Assembly (NCBI GenBank): GCA_003278855.1 | Contig: QCCU01000001.1 | Coordinates: forward strand, 1-64,000 | Source of the DNA: Prochlorococcus sp. AG-347-M23 | Lineage (GTDB): Bacteria; Cyanobacteriota; Cyanobacteriia; PCC-6307; Cyanobiaceae | Length of the DNA stretch: 64,000 nt | Reading direction: 5' to 3' | In this document: positions 17,011-24,969 of the stretch, piece after piece | Position numbering within the stretch: the stretch's first letter is position 1 | Layout of the letters: every line of letters starts with the position of its first letter | Notes under the pieces: generated by a model | Seen by the model: only the letters and a program-made list of their open reading frames with translations | Told to the model about the DNA's origin: nothing | Databases searched by the model: none | Program-made: the position numbers and the translations under genes

Positions 17011-18819
17011 ATGACTGATATATCGGTTTCAAAAATTAGAAATTTCTGCATAATCGCTCATATTGACCATGGTAAATCTACCCTTGCAGATAGGCTACTT
17101 CAAGATACTGGTACTGTGCAGCAAAGGGATATGCAAGAACAATTTTTGGACAGTATGGATCTTGAAAGAGAGAGAGGAATTACTATCAAGTTACAGGCCG
17201 CTAGGATGAAATATAAAGCTGACGATTCCCAAGAATATGTTTTGAACTTAATAGATACTCCTGGGCATGTTGATTTCTCTTATGAGGTTAGTAGATCTCT
17301 TCAAGCTTGTGAAGGCGCCTTACTTGTTGTTGATGCAAGTCAAGGAGTAGAAGCTCAAACATTAGCTAATGTTTATCTTGCCTTAGAAAATAATCTTGAA
17401 ATAATTCCTGTTTTAAATAAAGTTGATTTACCAGGGGCTGATGCTGAAAAAATAAAACAAGAAATAGAGGAAATTATTGGACTTGATACATCTAATGCAA
17501 TAAATTGTTCAGCAAAAACTGGAGTTGGTATTAAAGATATTTTGGAAGCAATCGTAAGAAGAGTACCTCCTCCTCAAGATGAAATAAAACTACCTACAAA
17601 GGCACTGATTTTTGATTCTTATTATGATCCGTACAGGGGAGTTATTGTTTATTTCAGGGTGATATCTGGGTCTCTAAATAAGAGAGAAAAAATATTATTA
17701 ATGGCAAGTAAGAAAAATTATGAACTAGATGAGATAGGAATAATGGCCCCTGATCAGCAGCAAGTTGATGAATTACATGCAGGAGAAGTTGGTTATTTAG
17801 CTGCTTCTATAAAATCAGTTGCTGATGCGAGAGTGGGAGATACGATTACTCTTTTAAATTCACCTGCCAATGATCCTTTACCTGGATATAAGACAGCAAA
17901 TCCTATGGTTTTTTGTGGCTTATTCCCGACTGATGCTGATCAATTCCCAGATTTAAGAGTATCACTAGAAAAATTACAATTATCTGATGCAGCTTTAAAA
18001 TATGAGCCAGAAACCAGTAGCGCAATGGGCTTCGGATTTAGGTGCGGATTCCTAGGACTTCTTCATATGGAGATTGTTCAAGAAAGATTAGAAAGAGAAT
18101 ATGACTTGGATCTAATCGTAACGGCACCATCAGTTATTTATAAAGTTAATTTAAATCAGCAGGAACATATCTTTATTGATAATCCTTCTACAATTCCTGA
18201 TCCACAACTTAGAGAATCAATAGAAGAGCCTTATGTGAAAATGGAAATTTATGCTCCCAATGAATTTAATGGGGCATTAATGGGTTTATGTCAGGAAAGA
18301 AGGGGAGTATTTATAGATATGAAATACATAACAACAGATCGAGTTACCTTGATTTATGAAATTCCATTAGCAGAAGTTGTTACAGATTTCTTTGATCAAA
18401 TGAAAAGTAGAACCCAGGGTTATGCCTCAATGGAATATCATTTGATTGGCTACAGAAAAAATGACCTTGTTAGATTGGATGTTCTAATAAATTCAGAAAG
18501 AGCAGATCCATTAACTTCTATTGTTCATAAAGATAAGGCTTATGGAATTGGTAGAAGTTTAGTTGAGAAATTAAAAGAACTTATTCCAAAACAACAATTT
18601 AAAATACCTATTCAAGCATCAATCGGTAGCAGGATTATTGCAAGTGAAAGCATAAGTGCTTTGCGTAAAGATGTTTTATCTAAATGTTATGGAGGTGATA
18701 TTTCTAGGAAAAAGAAACTTTTAAAGAAACAAGCCAAAGGTAAAAAGAGGATGAAGGCAATGGGTAAAGTTGAAGTCCCTCAAGAAGCTTTTATGGCAGT
18801 CTTGAAATTAAACCAGTAA
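17011..18819 (+). CDS. lepA: Elongation factor 4 (ribosomal back-translocase)
   Basis: 602 residues. The GTPase motifs are [10 protein letters not shown] (about 15), RERGITIK (about 51), DTPGHVDFS (about 85) and NKVDLPGA (about 139). The C-terminal LepA-specific domain contains [21 protein letters not shown] and ends in a Lys-rich tail (about 575-590) that touches tRNA. LepA acts on the ribosome during initiation or stalled elongation. The length is standard. The spacing of 55 bases from mqo allows either readthrough or its own promoter. Confidence 0.97.
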   Translation: MTDISVSKIRNFCIIAHIDHGKSTLADRLLQDTGTVQQRDMQEQFLDSMDLERERGITIKLQAARMKYKADDSQEYVLNLIDTPGHVDFSYEVSRSLQACEGALLVVDASQGVEAQTLANVYLALENNLEIIPVLNKVDLPGADAEKIKQEIEEIIGLDTSNAINCSAKTGVGIKDILEAIVRRVPPPQDEIKLPTKALIFDSYYDPYRGVIVYFRVISGSLNKREKILLMASKKNYELDEIGIMAPDQQQVDELHAGEVGYLAASIKSVADARVGDTITLLNSPANDPLPGYKTANPMVFCGLFPTDADQFPDLRVSLEKLQLSDAALKYEPETSSAMGFGFRCGFLGLLHMEIVQERLEREYDLDLIVTAPSVIYKVNLNQQEHIFIDNPSTIPDPQLRESIEEPYVKMEIYAPNEFNGALMGLCQERRGVFIDMKYITTDRVTLIYEIPLAEVVTDFFDQMKSRTQGYASMEYHLIGYRKNDLVRLDVLINSERADPLTSIVHKDKAYGIGRSLVEKLKELIPKQQFKIPIQASIGSRIIASESISALRKDVLSKCYGGDISRKKKLLKKQAKGKKRMKAMGKVEVPQEAFMAVLKLNQ

Positions 18820-18898
18820 TTTCTTTTAATTTAAAATTTACAGCTATTTATTTTTAAAAGAATTGGGTATATTTCATTTGTATCTTTAAAAAAAGATT

Positions 18899-19744
18899 TT
18901 GGATATTAACTCATTTAATCGTGTCGGCGCAAATATCAGAAAAGCTGGATTTTTTATTGTACTTTTTTATCTTCTTGTTGTTTTAATAATCAAATTTTTG
19001 GAGGCCAATAATTTTTTTGGCTATTCATTTTCAATGTTAAGCAATGATATCTTTGCCCCTCCTTCTCTTAATCATTTTTGTGGCACAGATAGATTAGGAA
19101 GAGATGTTTGCTTAAGAACTTTGCAAGGATCATCATTAGCGATAGAAGTTGTATTCTTAGCTATTCTTTTTTCATTAAGTTTGGGTTTGCCATTGGGATT
19201 ATTAAGTGGATATTTTGGTGGTTTTTTTGACAAATGCTTAACACTAATAATGGATACTATTTTTTCAATACCTGTAATTTTGCTTTCAGTTGTTGTGGCT
19301 TTTGTTTTGGGTAAGGGTATACTTAACGCGGCTTTGGCATTGTGTATTGTTTACTCTCCTCAATATTTTAGATTAATCAGAAATCAGACAATATTGGTTA
19401 AATCCGAAACTTATGTGGAGGCAGCTCAAGTTGCAGGAGCTGATGTTAAAAAAATTATTTTTAAATATATTCTCCCAAATGTAATAACACCATTGCCTAT
19501 TCTGCTTACCCTCAATGCTGCAGATGCTGTTTTGGTATTAGGAAGTTTAGGATTTTTAGGCCTTGGCGTTCCTGCAGATGTCCCAGAGTGGGGAAGTGAT
19601 TTAAATCTGGCTCTTGCCGCTTTACCTACAGGTATCTGGTGGACGGCTTTGTTCCCAGGTTTGGCAATGTTTTTTTTAGTTTTAGGTCTTTCTTTTGTAG
19701 GAGAGGACCTTGAAGAAATTTTTGATAGTCAAAATTCTGAATAA
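18899..19744 (+). CDS. Orphan peptide/nickel-type ABC transporter permease (DppC-like)
   Basis: 281 residues starting with TTG at 18899; the next in-frame ATG would cut into the membrane domain. About six membrane helices are visible (near 15-35, 82-105, 115-140, 145-160, 205-225, 250-270). The permease loop EAAQVAGADVKKIIFKYILP (about 179) contacts an ATPase. This is the BPD-type inner-membrane component of the DppC/OppC group, which works as a pair with a DppB-type subunit. No partner permease, ATPase or binding protein is beside it. The substrate is unknown. Confidence 0.88.
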   Translation: MDINSFNRVGANIRKAGFFIVLFYLLVVLIIKFLEANNFFGYSFSMLSNDIFAPPSLNHFCGTDRLGRDVCLRTLQGSSLAIEVVFLAILFSLSLGLPLGLLSGYFGGFFDKCLTLIMDTIFSIPVILLSVVVAFVLGKGILNAALALCIVYSPQYFRLIRNQTILVKSETYVEAAQVAGADVKKIIFKYILPNVITPLPILLTLNAADAVLVLGSLGFLGLGVPADVPEWGSDLNLALAALPTGIWWTALFPGLAMFFLVLGLSFVGEDLEEIFDSQNSE

Positions 19745-19746
19745 AT

Positions 19747-20418
19747 TTAGTTATCTGTAATAGGATCAAGTTCTCCTTGATCATTCAACTTTGGATATTC
19801 TTTAGCTGATTTTTTATACACCGCAGCTAATTCTGGGTAACACCATTCAAAAAGTGTTTTTTGATATTCATCCATATTTAACCCTTCTCCATTAGAGGGC
19901 AATATACCTTTATTTTTTCTTTGGCGAACAGCTTCAAATAATAATATAGAAGCAGCAACTGAAACATTCAGAGATTGAACCATACCTCTCATAGGTATAA
20001 AAATTGATTGATCAACCATTGATATAAGTTCATTACTTAGTCCCCATTTTTCTGCTCCTAAAACAAAACATGTATTTTGAGAATAATCAAAATTTCTATA
20101 ATCTACTGATTCACTATTAAGAGTTGTTCCATATAATTTAAAACCCTTATTCTTTAAATCAGATATTGCCGTGATAGTGTTTTCATGATTATTAAGTTTT
20201 ACCCATTTTTGACTTCCTTGAGCAGTACTATTAAAAGTCTTAACGGCATTAGTTTTGCTAATAAAATTTGCTTCGAAAACTCCTGCCGCATCACATGTCC
20301 TTAATATCGCAGATAAATTATGTGGTTTATTGACATCCTCAACTAAAACAGTTAAGTTTTTCATTCTGCAATCTAAAACACTTTTGATTCGATCAAATCT
20401 TCTTGGCAAAATTGACAT
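19747..20418 (-). CDS. trmH: tRNA (guanosine-2'-O-)-methyltransferase, SpoU family
   Basis: 223 residues. The SPOUT motifs are seen: NLSAILRTCDAAGVFEANFI (motif 1, about 35), CFVLGAEKWGLSN (motif 2, about 118) and IPMRGMVQSLNVSVAASILL (motif 3, about 138). The fold binds SAM in a knot, and the order and C-terminal extension fit TrmH, which methylates G18 in tRNA. An rRNA target cannot be ruled out. It is tail-to-tail with the permease gene, 2 bases apart. Confidence 0.92.
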   Translation of the reverse strand: MSILPRRFDRIKSVLDCRMKNLTVLVEDVNKPHNLSAILRTCDAAGVFEANFISKTNAVKTFNSTAQGSQKWVKLNNHENTITAISDLKNKGFKLYGTTLNSESVDYRNFDYSQNTCFVLGAEKWGLSNELISMVDQSIFIPMRGMVQSLNVSVAASILLFEAVRQRKNKGILPSNGEGLNMDEYQKTLFEWCYPELAAVYKKSAKEYPKLNDQGELDPITDN

Positions 20419-20484
20419 TTATAATTTTTCACACTTTTAAATTATATTCAAAAAATATTGATTACCTATTAAATCTCTTGGTTT

Positions 20485-20490
20485 ATAATA
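20485..20490 (+). promoter_or_regulatory. Candidate -10 box (TATAAT) for the 67-residue protein
   Basis: A perfect TATAAT lies 24 bases before the start at 20514, which would give a leader of about 17 bases, in line with the very short leaders described for Prochlorococcus. No good -35 element is seen at normal spacing. Confidence 0.4.
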
Positions 20491-20513
20491 TTTTGGTAGT
20501 TTAAATTAACTCA

Positions 20514-20717
20514 ATGGCATACATAGAATGGGACTATACAGTAATAACAAGTATGGTAGAAAAACAAGGGTGGGATTTGCCTGATCGTGAATCGGAAGAG
20601 TGGAATAAATTTAACGATGAATTAGGAGAAAAAATGAGAGGTGTTGGACTTATTTTTGAAAAATATTGTAAATTTACTCCTGATGTTGGAGAAGGAGTTC
20701 ATCTTCTAGATGAATGA
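20514..20717 (+). CDS. Conserved small hypothetical protein
   Basis: 67 residues, not recognised. It is soluble, acidic and rich in Trp, Glu and Asp, with the segments IEWDYTVITSMVEKQGWDLP and RGVGLIFEKYCKFTPDVGEG. There is no signal or membrane segment and no metal-type cysteine pair. The gene has a good -10 box and a short leader. A hairpin follows at 20735, so it is probably a single-gene transcript. Confidence 0.7.
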   Translation: MAYIEWDYTVITSMVEKQGWDLPDRESEEWNKFNDELGEKMRGVGLIFEKYCKFTPDVGEGVHLLDE

Positions 20718-20734
20718 TCATAAATAGTTTTAAA

Positions 20735-20760
20735 CCATTGATGTATCCCTTAATCAATGG
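20735..20760 (+). terminator. Possible terminator hairpin
   Basis: An 8-base perfect stem (CCATTGAT at 20735-20742, ATCAATGG at 20753-20760) with a 10-base loop, 18 bases past the stop of the 67-residue protein. The T tract after it is poor (CTTATTAATTTAT), so termination would be weak. Confidence 0.45.
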
Positions 20761-20894
20761 CTTATTAATTTATAAGATAATATAATTTCACTAAATTAGA
20801 ACTGGCAATTATTAAGGCTTTATAAAGCTTGAACTCTAAAAAAAATTTTTTATTCCACAAAAAAGTTATTTAATTTCTATATTTGAATAAAAAT

Positions 20895-21287
20895 ATGAAA
20901 AATAAATTAACCTTTTTATTCGATGGTGGTTGTCCACTTTGTTTGAGAGAAACAAATTTTCTTAAAAAAAGAGATACCTTAAATCAAATTGCATTCATAG
21001 ATATTAATAGTAAGGAGTATGATCAAAGCCTTTTTAAGGACATCTCATATTCAGAAGCTATGTCAAACTTGCATGGGATTATTGAGAATGGTGAAATTAT
21101 TAGGGGACTAGATGTACTTGCATATTCTTATGAATTAGTTGGTTTAGGTTGGGTTTATTATCCCTTGAAGATTAAGCTCTTATCTCCATTATTGAGATTA
21201 GTTTACAGATATTGGGCAAAATATAGACTTCAAATTACAGGTAGATCTGATATTGAAAAACTTTGTACCTCACAATGTGAACAATAA
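20895..21287 (+). CDS. DCC-family thiol-disulfide oxidoreductase-like protein (DUF393)
   Basis: 130 residues from the ATG at 20895; an in-frame TTG at 20883 would add four residues (M-N-K-N) and is less likely. The N-terminal LTFLFDGGCPLCLRE contains the DxxCxxC motif that names the DCC family. The C-terminal half contains LDVLAYSYELVGLGWVYYPL and HHxx-like basic residues up to YRYWAKYRLQITGR. Proteins of this family have a thioredoxin-like fold; their targets are unknown. It is first in a tight run with the TIGR03643, DUF2256 and photolyase genes (gaps of 2 and 3 bases, then an overlap). Confidence 0.88.
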   Translation: MKNKLTFLFDGGCPLCLRETNFLKKRDTLNQIAFIDINSKEYDQSLFKDISYSEAMSNLHGIIENGEIIRGLDVLAYSYELVGLGWVYYPLKIKLLSPLLRLVYRYWAKYRLQITGRSDIEKLCTSQCEQ

Positions 21288-21289
21288 AT

Positions 21290-21526
21290 ATGGAAAGTAT
21301 CGACATAGACAGAATAATAGAAATGTGTTGGGAAGATAGAACACCCTTTGAAGCTATTGAGTATCAATTTGGTTTAAAAGAGGAAGATGCGATAAAAATT
21401 ATGCGTCAAAATCTTAAACCCAAATCTTTCAAAGTCTGGAGAAAGAGAGTTTCGGGAAGAAATACAAAACATATGGCCCTTAAAGATTCAACTAGATTTA
21501 AATCTACTCATAAAAGAAAATTATAA
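21290..21526 (+). CDS. TIGR03643 family protein, helix-turn-helix-like
   Basis: 78 residues. The body DIDRIIEMCWEDRTPFEAIE, then FGLKEEDAIKIMRQNLKP, looks like three short helices of a helix-turn-helix. A basic tail follows (WRKRVSGRNTKHMALK... to HKRKL). The family name TIGR03643 is a recognition from memory; members usually sit beside photolyase/cryptochrome genes, as this one does. The fold and charge suggest nucleic-acid binding, which is inference. The start is 2 bases after the DUF393 stop. Confidence 0.85.
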   Translation: MESIDIDRIIEMCWEDRTPFEAIEYQFGLKEEDAIKIMRQNLKPKSFKVWRKRVSGRNTKHMALKDSTRFKSTHKRKL

Positions 21527-21529
21527 ATT

Positions 21530-21661
21530 TTGAAAAATCTTTCTATTAAAACTTGTCCTGTTTGCAATAGGCCTTTTGAGTGGCGTAAAAAATGGAAAAA
21601 CTGTTGGGATGATGTTATCTACTGTTCAAAAAGATGCAGTAACAGGAAGTCGCAACGATGA
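21530..21661 (+). CDS. DUF2256 zinc-ribbon-like microprotein
   Basis: 43 residues starting with TTG at 21530, 3 bases after the preceding stop. Five cysteines (9, 12, 25, 32, 36) lie in TCPVC, NCWDD and YCSKRC, the pattern of the DUF2256 family, and would suit a small zinc site. The protein is very basic (many Lys/Arg, end RKSQR). Its stop overlaps the photolyase start by four bases (ATGA at 21658-21661), so the two are translationally coupled. The gene is easily missed because it is short and has a TTG start. Confidence 0.88.
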   Translation: MKNLSIKTCPVCNRPFEWRKKWKNCWDDVIYCSKRCSNRKSQR

Positions 21662-23148
21662 AACAAATATCAATTATTTTCCCGAATCAACTTTTTAGAG
21701 AAAGCCCAATATTAAAAATAAATTGTGAAGTTTTGATTTTGGAAGACTCATTATTTTTTGGAAATGATAAATTTCATAAATTAATTAACCATAAAAATAA
21801 GTTAGTTTTTCATAGAGCATCTATGCTCGCTTATAAAAATTATTTAGAAATATCTGGTTTTAAAGTTTTATATATCGAAAACAAAAATAATGTTTCTACA
21901 GTTGACTACTTGTCGGAATTTATTAAAAATAAATATCAGAAAATAAATCTAATTGACCCTCATGATTTTTTAATAATGAAGAGGATTAATAATTTTGTTG
22001 AAAGTAATAATTTAGCTTTAAATATTTTGCCTTCTCCTATGTTTATGAGTAGTGAAGATTTAAAAGATTTATTTGCATCAAATGCAAAAAAACCCCTCAT
22101 GGGGAGATTTTATGAGAATCAAAGAAAGAGCCAAAAGATATTAGTTAATCCTGATGATACACCTGAAGGTGGTAAATGGAGTTTCGATGAAATGAACAGA
22201 AAAAAATTACCAAAAAAAATTAATATACCCGATACACCTAAATTACAAAAAAATAAATTTGTAGTTAATGCAGAAAGGTCATTAGCCAATTTTGATATTG
22301 ATTTTATTGGAGAAAGTAATAACTTTTTATATCCAACTAATTTTCAAGAGGCAGATGAATGGTTAAATGATTTTTTTAAACATAGATTTTTCTTATTTGG
22401 AGATTATGAAGATGCTATTTCTAAAGAAAATTCTTTTTTATGGCACAGTTTACTTTCTCCTCTTTTAAATAGCGGCTTATTAACTCCAGATGTTGTAGTA
22501 AATAAAGCATTACTTTTTGCAAAAAATCATAATGTTCCTATTAACTCTTTAGAGGGTTTTATTCGTCAAATTATTGGATGGAGAGAATTTATTTGCCTCG
22601 TCTATAAAAAGTACGGAACAAAGATGCGAAATAGTAATTTTTGGAATTTTGAAGATAAGCCAATTCCAAAGTCTTTTTATCAAGGAAATACAGGAATTGA
22701 ACCAGTAGATGTTGTCATAAAAAATATTATTAAATTTGGGTATTGTCATCATATTGAGCGGCTAATGATTGTTGGTAACTTTATGCTTCTATGTAGAATT
22801 CACCCAAACCAAGTTTATAAATGGTTTATGGAAATGTTTATTGATTCCTATGATTGGGTTATGGTCCCAAATGTTTACGGAATGAGTCAGTTTAGTGATG
22901 GTGGTATCTTTTCAACAAAGCCATATATATCAAGCTCTAATTATGTAAAAAAAATGTCTAATTTTAAAAATGGCCCATGGTGTGAAATATGGGATGGCTT
23001 ATTTTGGAAATTTATTAAAGATAATGAAAGCTTTTTTAGAAAGCAATATCGTCTGGCAATGTTAACGAGAAATCTCGATAAAATGTCAGAGGAAAAATTA
23101 AATAATCACTTAAAAACAGCCGATAAATTTTTAAGAGATATTCAATAA
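21658..23148 (+). CDS. Photolyase/cryptochrome of the FeS-BCP group, Fe-S ligands lost
   Basis: 496 residues. The N-terminal SIIFPNQLF starts the antenna-type Rossmann domain. The C-terminal FAD domain has [13 protein letters not shown] (about 300), [17 protein letters not shown] (362-378) with the His-His pair H364/H365, and [18 protein letters not shown] (about 405-425). Prokaryotic (6-4) photolyases of this group hold a 4Fe-4S cluster on four cysteines. Here the TGMxC position is P349, and the block with CxxC and ACP is replaced by a shorter [13 protein letters not shown] with one Cys (C442). Repair of (6-4) photoproducts is inferred; a cryptochrome role is possible. Confidence 0.9.
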   Translation: MKQISIIFPNQLFRESPILKINCEVLILEDSLFFGNDKFHKLINHKNKLVFHRASMLAYKNYLEISGFKVLYIENKNNVSTVDYLSEFIKNKYQKINLIDPHDFLIMKRINNFVESNNLALNILPSPMFMSSEDLKDLFASNAKKPLMGRFYENQRKSQKILVNPDDTPEGGKWSFDEMNRKKLPKKINIPDTPKLQKNKFVVNAERSLANFDIDFIGESNNFLYPTNFQEADEWLNDFFKHRFFLFGDYEDAISKENSFLWHSLLSPLLNSGLLTPDVVVNKALLFAKNHNVPINSLEGFIRQIIGWREFICLVYKKYGTKMRNSNFWNFEDKPIPKSFYQGNTGIEPVDVVIKNIIKFGYCHHIERLMIVGNFMLLCRIHPNQVYKWFMEMFIDSYDWVMVPNVYGMSQFSDGGIFSTKPYISSSNYVKKMSNFKNGPWCEIWDGLFWKFIKDNESFFRKQYRLAMLTRNLDKMSEEKLNNHLKTADKFLRDIQ

Positions 23149-23252
23149 ATTTAGAGTATTAACCTACAGTTGTCTTTGAAAAATTAAAAGAATATTATGT
23201 TATGAAGAAATATTAAGTACGGATGTTAACTTAGAAAAAAAAGATTTATCTA

Positions 23253-23432
23253 ATGGAAATTGGAACACTTTTTTTAAAAAGTAATTTGACGGGAATTATC
23301 ACTTTTTCTGAATTAGATTGGATAACTACCCATCAATCTAATTTCACTAGATTGGAGGAATCCATAGCAATTAAATTAGGCAGAATGCTTGATGCAGGAT
23401 CTATCAATATTGGTTGCCGTTTAAAATCCTGA
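23253..23432 (+). CDS. Small conserved-looking hypothetical protein
   Basis: 59 residues beginning MEIGTLFLKSN. It has a hydrophobic/polar mix (GIITFSELDWITTHQSNF) and a C-terminal segment MLDAGSINIGCRL. No membrane span or known motif is recognised. Codon use is like that of the neighbours, and I recall similar short proteins in other picocyanobacteria, but this is not verified. It lies between the photolyase and rsmB genes in a 489-base region that has no longer gene. Confidence 0.6.
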   Translation: MEIGTLFLKSNLTGIITFSELDWITTHQSNFTRLEESIAIKLGRMLDAGSINIGCRLKS

Positions 23433-23451
23433 ATAAGTTTTTATTTTAATA

Positions 23452-23595
23452 ATGAAGTATCAAAAAGAGAAAAAAATATTTTTTCGGGAAAGAATACATT
23501 CTTTGAATATCTTTCTTTTTTTAGGATTTAACCTTTCACTTATTTCTATCTTAGGTTTTATTTGGTTTAATTCTGAAATTGAAAAAGTAGTTTAA
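23452..23595 (+). CDS. Single-span membrane microprotein
   Basis: 47 residues. A basic N-terminus (MKYQKEKKIFFRERIH) is followed by one hydrophobic segment of about 22 residues (from NIFLFLGFNLS to LGFIW) and a short acidic end. It would be an N-in single-span protein. It begins 19 bases after the previous small ORF. Function unknown; expression should be tested, since short hydrophobic ORFs occur by chance in AT-rich DNA. Confidence 0.5.
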   Translation: MKYQKEKKIFFRERIHSLNIFLFLGFNLSLISILGFIWFNSEIEKVV

Positions 23596-23637
23596 ATTTT
23601 TGTATATTAAAGTTATCTTTAAAAAATTAATTATATT

Positions 23638-24954
23638 TTGAGCATAGGATATTTACAAAGAAAGGCAGCTTGGGAAATTTTATTAAAAGTTAGTTCTGGT
23701 GATTTTTCTGATCATGCTCTTGAAAAGGTTTTAAAAAATTATCAATTTAATCCTCTTGATATAGCTTTTATTACGGAATTATCTTTTGGATGCATAAGGT
23801 ATAGAAAATTTCTTGATCTTTGGACGGATCATACATCAAAAATTACTCATAAAAAGCAACCTCCAAAGTTAAGATGGCTTCTACATATAGGTTTATATCA
23901 ACTATTGAAAATGGATAAAATTCCATTTCCTGCTGCTATTTCTACGACTGTAGAAGTAGCTAAAAAAACAGATTTAAATGGTTTAGCCGGAACTGTAAAT
24001 GCGATATTGAGAAATGCATCAAGAAAATTAGAACAAAAAATCTTTCCGGAATTATCTTCTGATAGAAAAGAAAGAATTTCATATCTTGAATCATTTCCAT
24101 TATGGCTTGTGAAGGATCTTTATAAATGGGTCGGCAATAGCGAGGGCGAAAATATCATTAAAGCATTTAATAAAAAACCATCAATTGATTTGAGAATTAA
24201 CCAATTAAAAACTAATTTAGATAACTTTTTGAAAGTACTTCATGAAAATAAAATTGACGCTGAAATTATTAAAGATTTACATAATGGAATTACTTTAAAA
24301 TCTAATCCAAGATCTATAAAAAATTTACCAGGATATAATGATGGACTTTGGACAATTCAAGATAGATCTTCTCAGTGGATAGCACCACTCTTAAATCCAA
24401 AAGAAGGTGACAAGATTTTAGATGCTTGTGCAGCACCAGGAAGTAAGTCTACCCACCTAGCAGAATTAACAAATGATAGTGCTGAAATCATTGCTGTAGA
24501 TAGATCAGCAAAAAGATTGAAAATACTGCAATCAAATTTAGAAAGGTTAAATTTGCAATCTGTTAATACCCTTAAGGCTGATGCTACGAGTTTGATTGAA
24601 TTAAATCCTATGTTTATATCTTATTTTGATAAGATTTTATTAGATGCTCCATGTTCAGGCATTGGCACTCTTTCCAGGAATCCAGATTCTAGATGGTCTT
24701 TGAGTAAAGAAAAAATAAAATCTTTAACTTTATTGCAGGAAAAACTTTTGGATAGTATTTTCCCTCTTTTGAAAAAAGATGGCACTTTAGTTTATTCAAC
24801 TTGTACTATTTGTCCCGATGAAAATAATCTATTAATTGAACGATTTATTAAAAAAAATAAAACTTTAAAATTGGTTAGCCAAAAGCAAATTTTACCTAGC
24901 TTGGATTATCCTGGTGATGGATTTTACTCTGCAATAATTTCTTATAAATCTTAA
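23638..24954 (+). CDS. rsmB: 16S rRNA (cytosine(967)-C(5))-methyltransferase
   Basis: 438 residues starting with TTG at 23638. The N-terminal 140 residues are the NusB-like RNA-binding domain (RKAAWEILLKVSSGDFSDHAL). The methyltransferase domain has DACAAPGSKSTHLAEL (SAM loop, about 262), LLDAPCSGIGTLSRNPD (about 340, one catalytic Cys) and LVYSTCTICPDENNLL (second Cys, about 386). RsmB puts a methyl group on C967 of 16S rRNA. It is convergent with the penicillin-binding protein gene, with 15 bases between stops. Confidence 0.95.
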   Translation: MSIGYLQRKAAWEILLKVSSGDFSDHALEKVLKNYQFNPLDIAFITELSFGCIRYRKFLDLWTDHTSKITHKKQPPKLRWLLHIGLYQLLKMDKIPFPAAISTTVEVAKKTDLNGLAGTVNAILRNASRKLEQKIFPELSSDRKERISYLESFPLWLVKDLYKWVGNSEGENIIKAFNKKPSIDLRINQLKTNLDNFLKVLHENKIDAEIIKDLHNGITLKSNPRSIKNLPGYNDGLWTIQDRSSQWIAPLLNPKEGDKILDACAAPGSKSTHLAELTNDSAEIIAVDRSAKRLKILQSNLERLNLQSVNTLKADATSLIELNPMFISYFDKILLDAPCSGIGTLSRNPDSRWSLSKEKIKSLTLLQEKLLDSIFPLLKKDGTLVYSTCTICPDENNLLIERFIKKNKTLKLVSQKQILPSLDYPGDGFYSAIISYKS

Positions 24955-24969
24955 AAATATAATTTATTT

